Below are positions 10,933 through 19,476 of a stretch of 64,000 nt of DNA, one piece after another. The translations under genes were made by a program, and so were the position numbers. The notes under the pieces were generated by a model, which was not told where the DNA came from, ran no database searches, and worked only from the letters and a program-made list of their open reading frames with translations. The DNA comes from Nocardioides luteus (GTDB taxonomy: Bacteria; Actinomycetota; Actinomycetes; Propionibacteriales; Nocardioidaceae), in NCBI RefSeq assembly GCF_014648595.1, contig NZ_BMRK01000002.1, positions 1 to 64,000 on the forward strand. The letters run 5' to 3'. Position 1 is the stretch's first letter. The number at the start of each line of letters is the position of its first letter.

Positions 10933-11226
10933 GTGATCTTCAAGCGTGTCGGCGATTCTCGCCCCTACCCTGACCATGGTCTGACGACCAAGGGGTGGGC
11001 CGCGCTGCCTCCTCGGACGGTACGCCTCGACGAGCTGGTGACCACCAAGGACACCCTCCAGCTGGTGGCCCTCCTCAACGAGGACTCGACGTTCTTCGGC
11101 GACCTCTTCGCCCACGTCGTGGAGTGGAACGGCGAGCTCTACCTCGAGGACGGGCTCCACCGAGCCCTGCGCGCGGCCCTCCAGCAGCGCAACGTGCTCC
11201 ACGCCCGCGTGCACAGCCTCGGTTAG
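10933..11226 (+). CDS. Conserved actinobacterial protein (VapB-like in some annotations)
   Basis: This 97-residue protein starts at GTG 10933 with VIFKRVGDSRPYPDHGL. It belongs, from memory, to a conserved actinobacterial family that is sometimes labelled VapB-family antitoxin; I see no ribbon-helix-helix or AbrB-type DNA-binding motif that would confirm this, and no PIN-domain toxin gene lies beside it. The core HVVEWNGELYLEDGLHRALRAALQQR looks like a compact alpha/beta fold. An in-frame ATG at 10882 would add 17 residues overlapping the divergent gene start, which is less likely. A LytR-C protein gene follows after 29 bases, probably in one transcript. Confidence 0.7.
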   Translation: MIFKRVGDSRPYPDHGLTTKGWAALPPRTVRLDELVTTKDTLQLVALLNEDSTFFGDLFAHVVEWNGELYLEDGLHRALRAALQQRNVLHARVHSLG

Positions 11227-11255
11227 AAGGCTCCCGAGCGGTTAGGCTCGGCGGC

Positions 11256-11771
11256 ATGCTCGATTCGGCCCTCACGGGACTCCGTACGTTCATCATCCTC
11301 GCCGTCCTCGCGGTCGCGGTCGCTCTGGCCGGTGCCTGGGGATGGAAGGCGATGACCGCACCCTTCCCGGAGAAGGTCGACGTCGGGCCGTGCGTGCCCA
11401 CCCCGGTCAAGAAGGGGTCCGAGGTCTACCCGTCCCAGGTGGTCGTGACCGTGCTCAACGCGAGCACCCGGGCCGGCCTCGCCACTCGTGCGATGACCGA
11501 CCTCGTCGACGCCGGCTTCGTGAAGGGCTCCACCGGCAACGCCCCGCGCGGCACCAAGCTGCGTACGGTCGAGGTGTGGACGCCCGACAAGGACGCCCCC
11601 TCCGCCGCGCTCGTGGCGAGCTGGCTCGGTGACGCGAAGATCGTCGAGAAGAAGACCGACATCCCCGGCATCGTGGTCATCACCGGCGAGCGCTTCCCGA
11701 AGGTCACCGGCGGCGACAAGACCGCCAAGGCCAAGGCCGACGGGATGATCTGCAGCCCGCCGGTGGAGTAG
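11256..11771 (+). CDS. LytR C-terminal domain (LytR_C) membrane-anchored protein
   Basis: This 171-residue protein has a single N-terminal membrane helix (about 10-30), then an extracytoplasmic LytR_C-like domain (about 60-150, with VVVTVLNASTRAGLATRAMTD and a GDAKIVEKK strand region). LytR_C domains accompany or follow LCP enzymes that attach polymers to peptidoglycan in actinobacteria; here the catalytic LCP domain is absent, so this is a stand-alone accessory form. Two cysteines (VGPCVPTP and MICSPPVE) could make a disulfide outside the membrane. It follows the conserved 97-residue gene by 29 bases, an arrangement I recall from other actinobacteria. Confidence 0.82.
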   Translation: MLDSALTGLRTFIILAVLAVAVALAGAWGWKAMTAPFPEKVDVGPCVPTPVKKGSEVYPSQVVVTVLNASTRAGLATRAMTDLVDAGFVKGSTGNAPRGTKLRTVEVWTPDKDAPSAALVASWLGDAKIVEKKTDIPGIVVITGERFPKVTGGDKTAKAKADGMICSPPVE

Positions 11772-11772
11772 C

Positions 11773-13263
11773 TCAACGCAGCCAGCCCGCCAACCGCCCC
11801 TTGCGGCTGACCAGCTCGAGGCGACGCTCGACCTTCTCCCGCTGGTGGCGGGGCACGACCACCAGGATGACGTCGCGGGCGCGGAGGACGGTGGTGCTCT
11901 CCGGCACCAGGGTCTGCCCGTCCCGGATCAGCAGCGAGACCGAGGACTCGGTGGGGAGCCGGAGCTCGCCGACCTCGACGCCGTGGAGGCGCGACTCGCG
12001 CGGGATCCGGAGCTGGATCAGGTCAGCGGCGACCTGCTCGAGCGGCGCCACGTCCAGCTCGAGGGAGCGCGGGTCGTTGGGACGGGCGACGCCGAGCACC
12101 CGAGCGACCCAGGGCAGCGTCGGGCCGGTCAGCAGGGTGTAGACGACGACCATCACGAAGACCAGGTCGAAGAGGTCCTGCGCGCCGTCGACCCCTTCGG
12201 CCAGCGGGATCGTGGTCAGCACGACCGGCACCGCCCCGCGCAGCCCGGCCCAGGAGACGAACGTCGTCTCGCGCCACGACATCGGCGAGACGACCATGCT
12301 GACCAGCACCGACGCTGGGCGGGCCACCAGAGTCAGGATCAGCCCGGCAGCCAGGGCGAGCCCGATCGTCTCCAGGTCGATACGTCCCGGGGAGAGCAGC
12401 AGACCGAGCATCACGAAGAGCCCGATCTGGGCGAGCCAGGCGACACCCTCCGCGAAGGATCTGGTGGCCCCGCGGTGGGGCAGATCGGTGTTGCCGAGCA
12501 CGAGCGCGGCCACGTAGATCGCCGCGAACCCGGACCCGTGCAGCCAGGCCGACCCGCCGTAGGCGAGGAACGCCAGCGTCATCACGGCCAGCGGGTAGAG
12601 GCCGGCCGAGGGCAACGCCGCGCGTCGCATCATCCAGGCGCCGCCGAACCCGACGAACAGGCCGACCAGGATGCCGACCAGCAGCTCGCCGATCACGATC
12701 CCGGCCACGACGAGTGGCGAGTTCTCGCCGATCGCCCCGCTGGCGATGAGCGTCACGATCACCACGGTCGGCGCGTCGTTGAGCCCCGACTCCGCCTCGA
12801 GCACCCCGGTCAGCTTCTTGGGCAGCGGCACCACCCGCAGCACCGAGAACACCGCGGCGGCGTCGGTCGGCGACGTCACCGCTCCGAGGAGGAACGCCAG
12901 CTGCCACGGCAGCCCGAGCAGGTAGTGGGCCCCGACCGCGACGATCCCGATCGAGATCACCACTCCGACGGTGGCCAGCACGACCCCGAGGCGGAAGGCG
13001 GGACGTACGTCCTTCCACGACGTCGTCAGACCACCTTCGGCCAGGATCAGCGCCAGCGCTCCGAAGCCCAGCGCGTGGGCGAGGGCGGCGTCGTCGAAGT
13101 GGATCCCGAGCACCGACTCGCCGAGCAGGACACCCATCAGCAGGTAGAGCAGCAGCGAGGGCAGGCCGGCCTTCGTGGAGATGCGCACCGCCAGGATCGC
13201 CAGCAGCGTCACCATGGACCCGACGAGGATGAACGCGTCGAGCTGATGGACGTCGAAGCTCAT
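11773..13263 (-). CDS. Potassium/proton antiporter (CPA1, CvrA/NhaP2-like) with TrkA-C domain
   Basis: This 496-residue protein has about twelve membrane helices of the cation/proton antiporter-1 family, including the conserved ALILAEGG stretch and the motif with transport aspartates ([24 protein letters not shown]). The C-terminal 130 residues form a TrkA-C-like regulatory domain ([20 protein letters not shown]). The whole set matches K+/H+ antiporters that export potassium and adjust pH. I chose ATG 13263 (MSFDVHQ), as the first helix begins soon after; an in-frame ATG at 13329 would add 22 polar residues. It converges with the LytR_C gene, leaving one base between stops. Confidence 0.9.
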   Translation of the reverse strand: MSFDVHQLDAFILVGSMVTLLAILAVRISTKAGLPSLLLYLLMGVLLGESVLGIHFDDAALAHALGFGALALILAEGGLTTSWKDVRPAFRLGVVLATVGVVISIGIVAVGAHYLLGLPWQLAFLLGAVTSPTDAAAVFSVLRVVPLPKKLTGVLEAESGLNDAPTVVIVTLIASGAIGENSPLVVAGIVIGELLVGILVGLFVGFGGAWMMRRAALPSAGLYPLAVMTLAFLAYGGSAWLHGSGFAAIYVAALVLGNTDLPHRGATRSFAEGVAWLAQIGLFVMLGLLLSPGRIDLETIGLALAAGLILTLVARPASVLVSMVVSPMSWRETTFVSWAGLRGAVPVVLTTIPLAEGVDGAQDLFDLVFVMVVVYTLLTGPTLPWVARVLGVARPNDPRSLELDVAPLEQVAADLIQLRIPRESRLHGVEVGELRLPTESSVSLLIRDGQTLVPESTTVLRARDVILVVVPRHQREKVERRLELVSRKGRLAGWLR

Positions 13264-13345
13264 GCGGCCGTCGCTCGCTGATGCTCGCTCATCGTGGGCC
13301 GGGCCCTCCTCCGGACTCTGGGGTTGCATCCTAGTGTTTGCTCAC

Positions 13346-14521
13346 ATGGACCGTCTGACAGTTGCCCGACGCGCGAACGTGCCTCCTTTTCACGTGATGG
13401 ACATGCTGGAGCGGGCGGCCCAGCGCCAGCGGACGTACGGCGATCTCATCTCGCTCACCTCCGGGCAGCCCTCGACCGGGGCGCCGCAGGCGGTCAACGC
13501 GGAGGCGATCCGGCTGCTGCAGAGCGGTGAACCGCTGGGATACACGCCGGCGACCGGGATCCTCGAGCTGCGCCAGGCCATCGCGGGACACCACCGCGCC
13601 TGGCACGGCATCGAGGTCTCCCCCGACGACGTCATCGTGACCACCGGAGCCAGCGGTGGCTTCCTGGCCTCGTTCCTGGCTGCGTTCGACGTCGGCGACC
13701 GGGTCGCGATGGCCCGGCCGTCCTACCCCTGCTACCGCAACGTGCTCGCGGCGCTCGGGTGCGACGTCGTGGAGATCCCGACCGGGGCGGCCGAGCGCTT
13801 CCAGCCGACCGTGGAGCAGGTGCAGGAGCTGCACGAGCGCGTCGGGCTCAAGGGGTTGGTGGTGGCCAGCCCGGCCAACCCGACCGGCACCATGCTGCTC
13901 CCCGAAGAGCTCGCGGCGCTGGCGCGCTACTGCGAGGAGGCCGGCATCCAGCTGATCTCCGACGAGATCTACCACGGCCTGACGTACGCACCGGAGAGCG
14001 GTCGCGGGCGCAGCGCCTGGGAGACCTCGCGCGACGCCGTCGTCTTCGGCTCCTTCTCGAAGTACTTCTCGATGACGGGCTGGCGCATCGGCTGGCTGCT
14101 CGCCCCGGCCCACCTGCGGCGGGCGATCGACGTGCTCGTCGGCAACTTCACCATCTGCCCTCCGGTGCTGGCCCAGCACGCCGCGGTGGCGGCGTTCACC
14201 CCGGACGCCTACGCCGAGCTCGACGGCCACGTGACCCGCTACGCCACCAACCGCGGCGTCCTCCTCGACGGCCTCCGCTCCCTCGGCGTCACCGAGATGG
14301 CCCCGGCCGACGGCGCCTTCTACGTCTACGCCGACGTCAGCCGCTGGACCGACGACACCATGACGTGGTGCCACGACGTCCTCGACCGCACCGGCGTCGC
14401 GATGGCCCCCGGCGTCGACTTCGACCCGGTCGACGGGCACCGCTTCGTACGTCTCTCCTTCGCCGGCTCCACCCAGGAGATCGAGCAGGGCCTCGACCGG
14501 CTCTCCACCGTCCTGCGCTGA
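13346..14521 (+). CDS. PLP-dependent aminotransferase (class I/II)
   Basis: This 391-residue fold-type I aminotransferase carries the usual landmarks: SLTSGQPSTGAPQ near the N-terminus, TTGASGGF (cofactor phosphate loop), SPANPTGTML (Asn contacting the pyridine ring), ISDEIYHGLTY (Asp pairing with the ring nitrogen) and the Schiff-base lysine in FGSFSKYFSMTGWRIGW. An arginine near the end (HRFVRLSFAG) is placed to bind the substrate carboxylate. The amino donor or acceptor cannot be told from sequence; relatives act on aspartate or aromatic amino acids. The ATG at 13346 is preferred over 13262, which lies inside the divergent antiporter gene. Confidence 0.9.
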   Translation: MDRLTVARRANVPPFHVMDMLERAAQRQRTYGDLISLTSGQPSTGAPQAVNAEAIRLLQSGEPLGYTPATGILELRQAIAGHHRAWHGIEVSPDDVIVTTGASGGFLASFLAAFDVGDRVAMARPSYPCYRNVLAALGCDVVEIPTGAAERFQPTVEQVQELHERVGLKGLVVASPANPTGTMLLPEELAALARYCEEAGIQLISDEIYHGLTYAPESGRGRSAWETSRDAVVFGSFSKYFSMTGWRIGWLLAPAHLRRAIDVLVGNFTICPPVLAQHAAVAAFTPDAYAELDGHVTRYATNRGVLLDGLRSLGVTEMAPADGAFYVYADVSRWTDDTMTWCHDVLDRTGVAMAPGVDFDPVDGHRFVRLSFAGSTQEIEQGLDRLSTVLR

Positions 14522-14524
14522 GCC

Positions 14525-14552
14525 GGTGTCGGGCGAGTCGAAGCCCGATACC
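14525..14552 (+). terminator. Probable terminator after the aminotransferase
   Basis: The arms GGTGTCGGGC and GCCCGATACC pair over 10 bases (one G-U in RNA) around an 8-base loop, starting three bases past the stop codon. There is no T run, so the call rests on position and stem strength. Confidence 0.5.
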
Positions 14553-14625
14553 TGCCGAGTGACACCGCGCCGATGCGTACGCGTGTTCGCGCACCGTCCA
14601 GAAAATCCGCTCCTAGAATCGCGCT

Positions 14626-15381
14626 GTGGCGGAGGTGTGGGCATACATCGACGAGACCGGTGATCGCGGCATGTCAGCGGCCTCCAGCCCGATATTCGGA
14701 ATGGCCGCCGTGATCGTGGACCGACGTGGCGCCGCGGAGCTCCAGGCCGCCGTCGAACGGCTTCGCGGTGACTTCAAGGTGCCGGCAGGAAAGGTGATGT
14801 CTTGGAAGGAGCACGTCAAGACCCACGATCGGCGGCGACACGCAGCGCGGGTGCTAGCCACGGTCCAGGGAATGAAGGTGTGTTACGTCTACGCGATCAA
14901 GACTGCTCTGACGAGAGCCACATACACCCAGGACCGAGCGCTGTTCTACAACTACGTGGCGATGAAGACATACACGTCTGTGCTGTGGGCAGCCAGATCG
15001 TGGAAGGGTGAGAGAACACGGTTGTGGACTCGCTTCGGTCACGTACGTCATCACGATCACAAGCCCACTGAGGCGTATCTCAGGCGCGAAGCCTCCCGCA
15101 GTGCCAAGATTCCCGACCATCTCGAGCAGGGTCTGCGATGGGTTCCGGCGAACAAATATGCGGAAAGCCAGGCGGCCGACCTCTTCGGTGGATTTCTCAA
15201 GGCTGCCCTGTGGCCGAGCGGCGAGTTCAGCTTGACCGAACCCGCCTATCTCCTCAGCGTGTGGAGCAAGATCCGCAACAGTGAGGACTGCGCCGTCCCC
15301 CTCGGAATCATGTCGATGCCGGACAGTTCGCTCGTCACGCGTGAGTCGTGGTTTCCATGCACGACATGTACGAAAACCTGA
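14626..15381 (+). CDS. DUF3800 domain protein (predicted RNase H-fold nuclease)
   Basis: This 251-residue protein starts at GTG 14626 and opens with the DUF3800 signature YIDETGD (residues 7-13). Conserved-looking downstream pieces are KVMSWKEH, the Tyr/Asn cluster ALFYNYVAMK, and ADLFGGFLKAAL near the end. The acidic pair in the first motif is part of a predicted RNase H-like metal site; no activity has been firmly assigned to the family as far as I know. The gene is clearly poorer in G+C and in GC-ending codons than its neighbours, which suggests horizontal acquisition. Its TGA stop (15379-15381) lies inside the 5' arm of a long RNA hairpin. It has no partner gene except that element. Confidence 0.85.
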   Translation: MAEVWAYIDETGDRGMSAASSPIFGMAAVIVDRRGAAELQAAVERLRGDFKVPAGKVMSWKEHVKTHDRRRHAARVLATVQGMKVCYVYAIKTALTRATYTQDRALFYNYVAMKTYTSVLWAARSWKGERTRLWTRFGHVRHHDHKPTEAYLRREASRSAKIPDHLEQGLRWVPANKYAESQAADLFGGFLKAALWPSGEFSLTEPAYLLSVWSKIRNSEDCAVPLGIMSMPDSSLVTRESWFPCTTCTKT

Positions 15382-15474
15382 CGGCTGGCCCAGTGCCTCC
15401 GGGGGCCGATCCACTGAAGGAGGGCGGTGGCAGCACCGCAGGCGATCCCCGGCAAGCGCTGGGCCAGCCGTCGG
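15378..15474 (+). ncRNA. Structured RNA element at the 3' end of the DUF3800 gene
   Basis: The outer helix pairs 15378-15396 with 15456-15474 over 19 bases, including a perfect 13-base core (ACGGCTGGCCCAG with CTGGGCCAGCCGT). Two of the pairs are G-U only if the plus strand is the RNA, which points to a plus-strand transcript. Inside, GCGGTG (15424-15429) and CACCGC (15434-15439) make a 6-base hairpin with a 4-base loop. CTCC (15397-15400) can pair with GGAG (15419-15422), or instead CCGGGG (15399-15404) with CCCCGG (15447-15452), extending the main stem. The interior is too elaborate for a simple terminator. DUF3800 genes are known to be accompanied by several conserved RNA motifs, so this may be a member or a new relative. 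Confidence 0.65.
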
Positions 15475-15623
15475 TTTCATTATGCACCAGACTCGGTGCG
15501 AGGAACAGTTGCTGACGCTCGAACCTGACCGCCCAAAAACCGATTTCGAGAAAGTTCACGATTTTACGTTTAGGAATCCTGGCAGCGGGTAGGACCATCA
15601 CATAGACCTGTCCGAGGAGGGAT

Positions 15624-15986
15624 ATGTACGGCGACAGTGACGTGATCCGTCGTCGGGTGAACCGTCTGCGCGAGCAGGCCGGTGACATCCGGGCGAGTGC
15701 CGACAAGCTGGTGGTGCAGGCCGAGGCCGTGCCCTGGCACGGTCGGGCCGCCGAGTCCCTCCGTGGGCGGATGAAGGAGCGCGCCACCGCGCTGCGCAGC
15801 GCGGCCGAGCAGCACGATCGTGCGGCCGACGCGCTGGCCAAGCACCTCAAGCAGGTCGACCTGTTCAAGGAGCAGATCGCTGAGGCCGAGGCTCGCGCCG
15901 AGGCGCTGGCCGACGAGGGCAAGCTCAACGGATTCGAGGCCCCTGAGCCGGGCCACAAGGACTGGCTGGAGGTCACCCTTCGATGA
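15624..15986 (+). CDS. WXG-like helical protein, probable type VII-associated
   Basis: This 120-residue protein is predicted to be almost all helix, with a W-H-G turn at about residue 39 (VPWHGRAAESLRGRM) between two long helices, as in WXG100 proteins, but it is longer and has a charged C-terminal tail (GHKDWLEV). It starts at ATG 15624 after the good ribosome site GAGGAGGG. Its stop overlaps the start of the next gene by 4 bases, so the three genes 15624-18192 are translationally coupled. I infer a secreted or secretion-complex helper; the main secretion ATPase lies about 10 kb away on the other strand. Confidence 0.7.
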   Translation: MYGDSDVIRRRVNRLREQAGDIRASADKLVVQAEAVPWHGRAAESLRGRMKERATALRSAAEQHDRAADALAKHLKQVDLFKEQIAEAEARAEALADEGKLNGFEAPEPGHKDWLEVTLR

Positions 15987-16864
15987 CCACGATCGATCTG
16001 GGCCCCGCTCCGGCGGCGCCGACCGAGCCCTGGGCGGGAGTCCCCCGCCGGGTCGGCCTGACCCTGCCCGAGCTCACTCACGCCTGCGCGACGATCGGGG
16101 CGCCGCTCCCGTTCGAGGTCGCCGCCCAGCGCGAGGAGGGCCTCGACGCCAGGCTGGGGCGTACGCGCTCGGCGGTCGAGGACGAGGCTCTGGCGCGCGC
16201 TGTCGAAGGCTTCGGTGACGGCGCCACATCGCTGCAGCGCCGCGAGCTCCTCGGCGCCGACGGGATCCTGGACGCTGGGATCGCCGGTGCTCTGGGCCTG
16301 CTGGCCACCCCGGAGGTCGTCATCGATCTCGACGTCGTCATCGACGGGTGGCGTGGCCGCGCCTGGCACCGGCAGAAGGGCGAGGCCGCGGCCTCGCTCG
16401 CGACCGTCGACGGGCTCGTCTTCGAGCTCTCCTGGTACCCGTCGACGGCCTGGGCGGCCGAGCTCGGCCGCACCGCGACGCTGCCGAGCGAGACCGCCCG
16501 GCTGACCTCGGCGGTGCCGGAGCAGCTCGAGGTCCCGTTCGCGACCGCCGACGCCGTCTTCGAGGCGCTGCGCACCGGTCGCGGCGACCTGGTGCCGGTG
16601 CTGACCGCCGGTGACGTGGTCGTCTCGAGCGCGCTCGAGGCGCTGTCGAACGAGACCCACGGCCGGCTGCGCGCGGTCGTCGCGACGACGGCCGACATCG
16701 AGGAGCCGCTGATCGGCACCGTCTCCTGGACGCTGGTCAACGACGGCTGGCGCTCGATGCGCGCGGTGTCGCTCGACGGAGAGCTGACACTCCTGATCAC
16801 CAGCGTGGAGCCTTCCGAGCTCGCCGCTGACCTCGCCCCTGTTCTCGCGGAGGTGGCTCGATGA
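15983..16864 (+). CDS. Possible EspG-like type VII accessory protein
   Basis: This 293-residue soluble alpha/beta protein has no membrane helix or signal peptide. The middle contains beta-rich segments (PEVVIDLDVVIDGWRGRAWH, GLVFELSW) and a later half (FATADAVFEALRTG, IGTVSWTLVNDGWRSM), resembling the split-beta layout of EspG chaperones, which hold type VII substrates in the cytoplasm. This similarity is judged by eye and is modest. Its position between a WXG-like gene and a hydrolase-like gene, with 4-base overlaps at both ends, supports a secretion-related role. Otherwise it is a conserved hypothetical protein. Confidence 0.55.
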   Translation: MTTIDLGPAPAAPTEPWAGVPRRVGLTLPELTHACATIGAPLPFEVAAQREEGLDARLGRTRSAVEDEALARAVEGFGDGATSLQRRELLGADGILDAGIAGALGLLATPEVVIDLDVVIDGWRGRAWHRQKGEAAASLATVDGLVFELSWYPSTAWAAELGRTATLPSETARLTSAVPEQLEVPFATADAVFEALRTGRGDLVPVLTAGDVVVSSALEALSNETHGRLRAVVATTADIEEPLIGTVSWTLVNDGWRSMRAVSLDGELTLLITSVEPSELAADLAPVLAEVAR

Positions 16865-18192
16865 GCGCTCCAGAAAATAACGACCCGATCAACCGGCTGG
16901 GGCCGCTCCCCGGCAACGCACCCGAGCCGGTGGTTCCGTCTTCCGGGCCGGAGGAAAAGTACGAGCAGATCCTCGGCCTGGCCGCCGCCATCGGCGATGC
17001 CGGGGCACAGCTGCGCGAGTGGGCCGAGCTCGGGCCCGAGATCCTGGGCGACGACGACGTCACCGACTCCGCCGAGCTCTCCACCAAGACCTGGGAGCCC
17101 GCCGAGGAGGAGATCCTCGCCGCGACCTCGGAGAAGACCGGCGTCCTCGGCCTCGGGCAGGCGCTCGACGCCGACGCGCTGTCGGTGCGTGCGACCGTGC
17201 AGACCTACCGCTGGATCGACGAGCTCCAGGCCGCTGCCCGCCGGTCGCTGGGCACGATCGCGGCCAACGCGCTCGACTACCTCGCGCCCGAGGTCGAGCT
17301 CGGCGGCTCGCTGCTCTCCGCCGGTCTGATCGAGACCGACGCGCTCGACCGTGAAGGCGTCACCGCCTACCTCGGCGAGCTCGCCCAGGGCCACCCCGAG
17401 CTGATGGACCACATCGCCACCGGTGGCGGGCTGCTCGAGTCGCTGGAGCTGCGCTCGCTGCTCACCGCCGACTTCCCGCGCGGCGACGACGCCGCCGCGG
17501 CCACCGCCGGCGCGCTGCGGGCCGCGGGCATCGACGCGTTCGCGGCCGACGCCGGCCACGCGCTGCGCGACATCGGCGGCGCGCTGGCCTCGACCGCGGA
17601 GGAGCCCGCAGGTCTCGACGTCACCGCGGCCGCCCCGGCCACCATCGAGGAGCTGATCCGCACCCTCGAGGCGACCGAGACCGGCATCTCGATCCAGAAG
17701 ACGGCTCCCGGTCGCTACATCGCCTACCTGCCCGGCCCCTACACCGGCAACCGGCGGCTGCGGCTCGTCTCCGGCGACCTCTCCGACTACATCGCGACCG
17801 CGTCGAAGACCATCGAGCAGGCGGTCGAGGCCGGCTCCCACGTGATGCTCGTCGGCTCCGCCGCCGGGGGCACCGCGGCGGCGGCGATCGCGGCGGCAGC
17901 CGGGGCTGCGTACGTCGTGGACCAGGTGGTCACCGTCGGCTCCCCGGGCGCGGCAGCGCCGCGGGTCCCGGAGACGACGCGGGTGCTCTCGCTGGAGGAC
18001 CGCTCCGACCCGGTCGCGCTCCTCGGCGGGCTGATCAACGCGGGTGTCGGCCACCGGTTCACGGTCGTCTACGACGGCACGGCGGCCGAGGAGAGCCACT
18101 ACGTGGCCGGCGGCCGGGCGGCCGACAACGCCAGCCACGACGAGCTGCGCGAGGAGATCGGCCGGATCCGGAGTCTGGGATACCTCGCCTGA
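16861..18192 (+). CDS. Alpha/beta-hydrolase-like protein lacking the nucleophile serine
   Basis: This 443-residue protein has a helical N-terminal half (about 1-220) and a C-terminal alpha/beta-hydrolase-like half (about 240-443). The nucleophile elbow, normally G-x-S-x-G as in GHSYGG of relatives, reads VGSAAGGTAAA here, so the third position is Ala. A probable acid site (LSLEDRSDPVALL) and a late His (NASHDELREEIG) are still present. This suggests an inactive or repurposed lipase-like domain, as found next to WXG100 genes in actinobacteria. It is the third gene of the coupled operon. No signal peptide or membrane helix is seen. Confidence 0.6.
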   Translation: MSAPENNDPINRLGPLPGNAPEPVVPSSGPEEKYEQILGLAAAIGDAGAQLREWAELGPEILGDDDVTDSAELSTKTWEPAEEEILAATSEKTGVLGLGQALDADALSVRATVQTYRWIDELQAAARRSLGTIAANALDYLAPEVELGGSLLSAGLIETDALDREGVTAYLGELAQGHPELMDHIATGGGLLESLELRSLLTADFPRGDDAAAATAGALRAAGIDAFAADAGHALRDIGGALASTAEEPAGLDVTAAAPATIEELIRTLEATETGISIQKTAPGRYIAYLPGPYTGNRRLRLVSGDLSDYIATASKTIEQAVEAGSHVMLVGSAAGGTAAAAIAAAAGAAYVVDQVVTVGSPGAAAPRVPETTRVLSLEDRSDPVALLGGLINAGVGHRFTVVYDGTAAEESHYVAGGRAADNASHDELREEIGRIRSLGYLA

Positions 18193-18199
18193 AACGCGC

Positions 18200-18241
18200 G
18201 TGCGGAGGGGAAAGTCGCTACATTTGGCCCACCCTCCGCAC
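18200..18241 (+). terminator. Candidate terminator hairpin before the sulfotransferase pair
   Basis: GTGCGGAGGG (18200-18209) and CCCTCCGCAC (18232-18241) form a perfect 10-base stem around a 22-base AT-richer loop, starting 8 bases after the stop of the secretion-related trio. The large loop makes it a weak terminator; it could instead be an operator for the next gene. Confidence 0.4.
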
Positions 18242-18306
18242 ATTCCCCACCCGGTACTCCGGTTGTAGCCGCAGGGCGTTCCGAATGCCTATCTGATCGG
18301 ACCTGC

Positions 18307-19428
18307 GTGAAGTCGATCGTCATCCATGCCGGCCTTCCCAAGACCGGCACCTCCGCCGTCCAGGCGTGGCTCCATCACAACACCGAGCAGCTCGCCGCCG
18401 CGGGCGTCTTCTACCCGTGGCACCACCTGGACAAGAACGGCATCAGCGCCGGCAACGCCGGATCGCTCATGGAGCGGTCCGGGCCACGGTTCGTCACCTC
18501 CCCGACTCAGATCGAGGGCACCCTCGACGACTTCGAGGCCAGCGGCTGCCACACGATGCTGCTCTCCTCCGAGGCGTTCCTCCCCGAGCTGCCGCGGCTG
18601 GCCGAGGCCATGCCGGGGCACGCCAGGTTCGTGATGTACGTCCGTGACCCCCTGGCCTTCCTGGAGTCCGACTACAACCAGCGGGTGAAGCGGATCCCGC
18701 AGCTGCACGCGTTCGTCCCGGAGTCGGGTGCGTACGGCGGCTGGCTCGGCCACGAGCACCTCTACAACGCGCTGGCCTCCGATGACGTACGCGCCCGGGC
18801 GGAGCTGCGGCCCTACCACTCCGATCTCTTCGTCGGCGGCAGCCTGCTCACCGACCTGCTCCACGCCGCCGGGATCGACTCCTCGCAGCTGACCGGCCTC
18901 GAGCTGAAGCAGGTCAACACCTCCTACTCGCTCCACGCGCTCGAGATCAAGCGCGCCCTCAACGTGCTGCCGCTCGGCAACGAGCTCAACGAGCGGCTCG
19001 ACCTGCGGCTGCAGTCCTGCACCCTGGGCCCGACGTCCTACTCCCTGATCCCGCCCGCCGACTACGAGCGCCTGCGCGCCGAGGCCGACGAGGAGCTCCA
19101 CGCGCTCTCGGTGAAGTACGACATCGACTCGCTGGAGCCGCTGCGGGAGAAGCTCCGCGACCTGCCGTCGCGGCCCTACCACCCGCAGGATCTCTCCGAG
19201 GACGAGGTCGACGCGGTGGTGCGACATCTGGCCAAGGTCGGCAAGCGGCTCACCCGGCGGATCAACGCGGCGCTCGAGAAGCACCCCGACGTCGAGCTGG
19301 CCTATCCCTCGCTGCGCGAGTCGTTCGCGCGGGCGGTCGAGGCGCTCGACCTGGCCGCACAGCAGCCGAAGCCGCGCCGCCGCTGGTGGCACGCTCTGCG
19401 GAACGGGCGGCTTGTCAGCCGGAGGTGA
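18307..19428 (+). CDS. PAPS-dependent sulfotransferase-like protein, copy 1
   Basis: This 373-residue cytosolic protein shows the sulfotransferase cofactor motifs: the 5'-phosphosulfate loop HAGLPKTGTSAVQAW right at the N-terminus, and the 3'-phosphate site FVMYVRDPLAFLESDYNQ at about 110-125. The acceptor is unknown; the central and C-terminal regions are rich in charged helices (LRAEADEELHAL). The gene starts at GTG 18307 with the motif beginning at residue 2, so no longer start is needed. It is followed after 48 bases by a close paralogue in the same direction. Confidence 0.8.
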   Translation: MKSIVIHAGLPKTGTSAVQAWLHHNTEQLAAAGVFYPWHHLDKNGISAGNAGSLMERSGPRFVTSPTQIEGTLDDFEASGCHTMLLSSEAFLPELPRLAEAMPGHARFVMYVRDPLAFLESDYNQRVKRIPQLHAFVPESGAYGGWLGHEHLYNALASDDVRARAELRPYHSDLFVGGSLLTDLLHAAGIDSSQLTGLELKQVNTSYSLHALEIKRALNVLPLGNELNERLDLRLQSCTLGPTSYSLIPPADYERLRAEADEELHALSVKYDIDSLEPLREKLRDLPSRPYHPQDLSEDEVDAVVRHLAKVGKRLTRRINAALEKHPDVELAYPSLRESFARAVEALDLAAQQPKPRRRWWHALRNGRLVSRR

Positions 19429-19476
19429 GTCGATACGGTGTAGGTCGCCCTGTCGTGCCTACCCCGATCGGTCCCT

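Noticed and set aside
14626-15623. Prophage or transposon at the DUF3800 island
   Set aside because: There is no integrase, transposase, att-like direct repeat or tRNA at its edges; only base composition is unusual.
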